From: CAZKHG01 sp964552655
GTDB lineage: Bacteria > Bacteroidota > Bacteroidia > Bacteroidales > Tenuifilaceae
DNA: 64,000 bases
Reading direction: 5' to 3'
Assembly: GCA_964552655.1 (NCBI GenBank)
Contig: CAZKHG010000004.1
Span: 45,494-109,493 of the forward strand
Shown here: positions 63,658 to 64,000 of the stretch, piece after piece
Layout: every line of letters starts with the position of its first letter
Numbering within the stretch: position 1 is the stretch's first letter
Translations under genes and position numbers: made by a program
The notes under the pieces: generated by a model
What the model was told of the DNA's origin: nothing
The model's database searches: none
What the model saw: the letters and a program-made list of their open reading frames with translations, nothing else

Positions 63658-63673
63658 TGTAACATATGTTACA
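63658..63673. promoter_or_regulatory. Crp/Fnr-type operator of the NO reductase operon
   Basis: TGTAACATATGTTACA is a perfect 16-base palindrome. Its centre lies about 41.5 bases upstream of the transcription start predicted from the -7 box, the classical class II activator position. The half-site GTTACA and N4 spacing fit nitric-oxide- or redox-sensing Crp/Fnr relatives (HcpR/DNR-like); the regulator is not in the window. Confidence 0.65.
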
Positions 63674-63678
63674 AACTC

Positions 63679-63729
63679 AAAAAAATATTACAACGTTGAA
63701 GGAAATTTTAACAATTCCCCGTTGTAATA
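63679..63729 (-). terminator. Terminator downstream of the response regulator gene
   Basis: TATTACAACG/CGTTGTAATA, a 10-base-pair stem with a 24-base interior that can pair further; on the minus strand seven T follow. It ends transcription coming from the regulator gene just before the NO operon promoter. Confidence 0.65.
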
Positions 63730-63888
63730 ATGCATTAATCAGATTTGGTGATTTTTTTGGCAGGTAACTTTACCAAACGGAATCCCATGAAAGCTGAGAC
63801 AACTTAGGTTAACCTCACAAATTTGATTTCATAAATGATTTTTTGATCATTTAAGGAATCTGTTTAAGCAGAACCATATTAAATGAAT

Positions 63889-64000
63889 TTATTGATGGGT
63901 TCTGAATATAAACCCGCTGCCATGAACGGTAACGATTTCCAATGAAGGGTCATCGGCCAGGTATTTTCTCAACCGCGAAACATAAACATCCATGCTTCGT
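63889..64000 (-). CDS. OmpR/PhoB-type response regulator, C-terminal end (runs off right edge)
   Basis: Only about 36 residues are visible before the stop at 63889. They match the end of an OmpR-family winged helix: MDVYVSRLRKYLADDP, then VTVHGSGFIF, which is the recognition helix, the beta-hairpin wing and the end. The receiver domain must lie outside. It is transcribed towards the NO operon, from which it is separated by about 300 bases with a terminator and a separate promoter. Confidence 0.85.
   Translation of the reverse strand, partial: RSMDVYVSRLRKYLADDPSLEIVTVHGSGFIFRTHQ

Noticed and set aside
1..64000. tRNA, rRNA, insertion sequences or prophage
   Set aside because: None of the gaps holds a cloverleaf-like, GC-rich or rRNA-like stretch, and no transposase, integrase or phage gene is present.

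Overview
The window looks like a chromosomal stretch from a member of the Bacteroidota, most likely an anaerobic or facultative Bacteroidales-like organism. Evidence for this is an AT-rich base composition, a subtilase with a type IX secretion C-terminal domain, a TonB-dependent receptor with an N-terminal carboxypeptidase-like domain, an 11-subunit complex I without NuoEFG, and many genes preceded by the Bacteroidota -7 promoter box TAnnTTTG rather than a strong Shine-Dalgarno sequence. No rRNA, tRNA, CRISPR array, insertion sequence or prophage was seen. Several start codons were moved to a downstream ATG, because the longest frames begin at TTG or GTG codons and several of these fall at or next to promoter boxes.

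Layout. 1-2722 (minus): MEMO/AMMECR1 fusion lipoprotein and a membrane spermidine-synthase-like gene. 2874-6226: small membrane protein, a tungsten-type aldehyde:ferredoxin oxidoreductase, GRAM-like protein. 6483-15098: thioesterase and DUF1573 protein, M20 amidohydrolase, thioredoxin, CCA-type nucleotidyltransferase, TonB-dependent receptor, DUF4269 and NTF2-like proteins. 15376-25252: one complex I operon, nuoABCDHIJKLMN. 25375-31186: AlkD-like protein, glucosaminidase, cytidine deaminase, REC-PAS-adenylate cyclase, pseudouridine synthase, panB. 31187-33106: dnaK with a possible sigma-54 promoter. 33241-44987: a plus-strand run in which xseA and xseB are separated by three TPR signalling proteins (two histidine kinases and one SpoIIE-type phosphatase). 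45022-46884: aspartase fused to a cyclic-nucleotide-binding domain. 47017-51525: a divergent cassette with a cytoplasmic trypsin-like protease, a 42-residue membrane peptide and a possibly UDG-like protein facing an HTH-NACHT NTPase. 51520-57817: GlcNAc-kinase-like gene, peptide-binding lipoprotein, an fsa-miaA-unknown operon, KAS III-like gene. 57919-63589 (minus): a five-gene operon ending in a quinol nitric oxide reductase. 63889-64000: C-terminus of an OmpR-type response regulator.

How genes may work together. AOR would make reduced ferredoxin, and the complex I form lacking the NADH module needs a non-NADH donor, so the two could be linked (inference). The adenylate cyclase and the CNB-aspartase suggest cyclic-nucleotide control of aspartate catabolism (inference; the CNB phosphate-binding Arg is not where expected). 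The nitric oxide operon has a perfect TGTAAC-N4-GTTACA palindrome placed at about -41.5 from a perfect -7 box, the geometry of a Crp/Fnr class II activator.

The best candidate for an undescribed system is the protease/membrane-peptide/UDG-like/NACHT cassette at 47.0-51.5 kb, which has the make-up of a cytoplasmic immune or conflict system. This is an inference from domain content only. The nitric oxide operon, with short tandem repeats immediately before two of its start codons, is the second.
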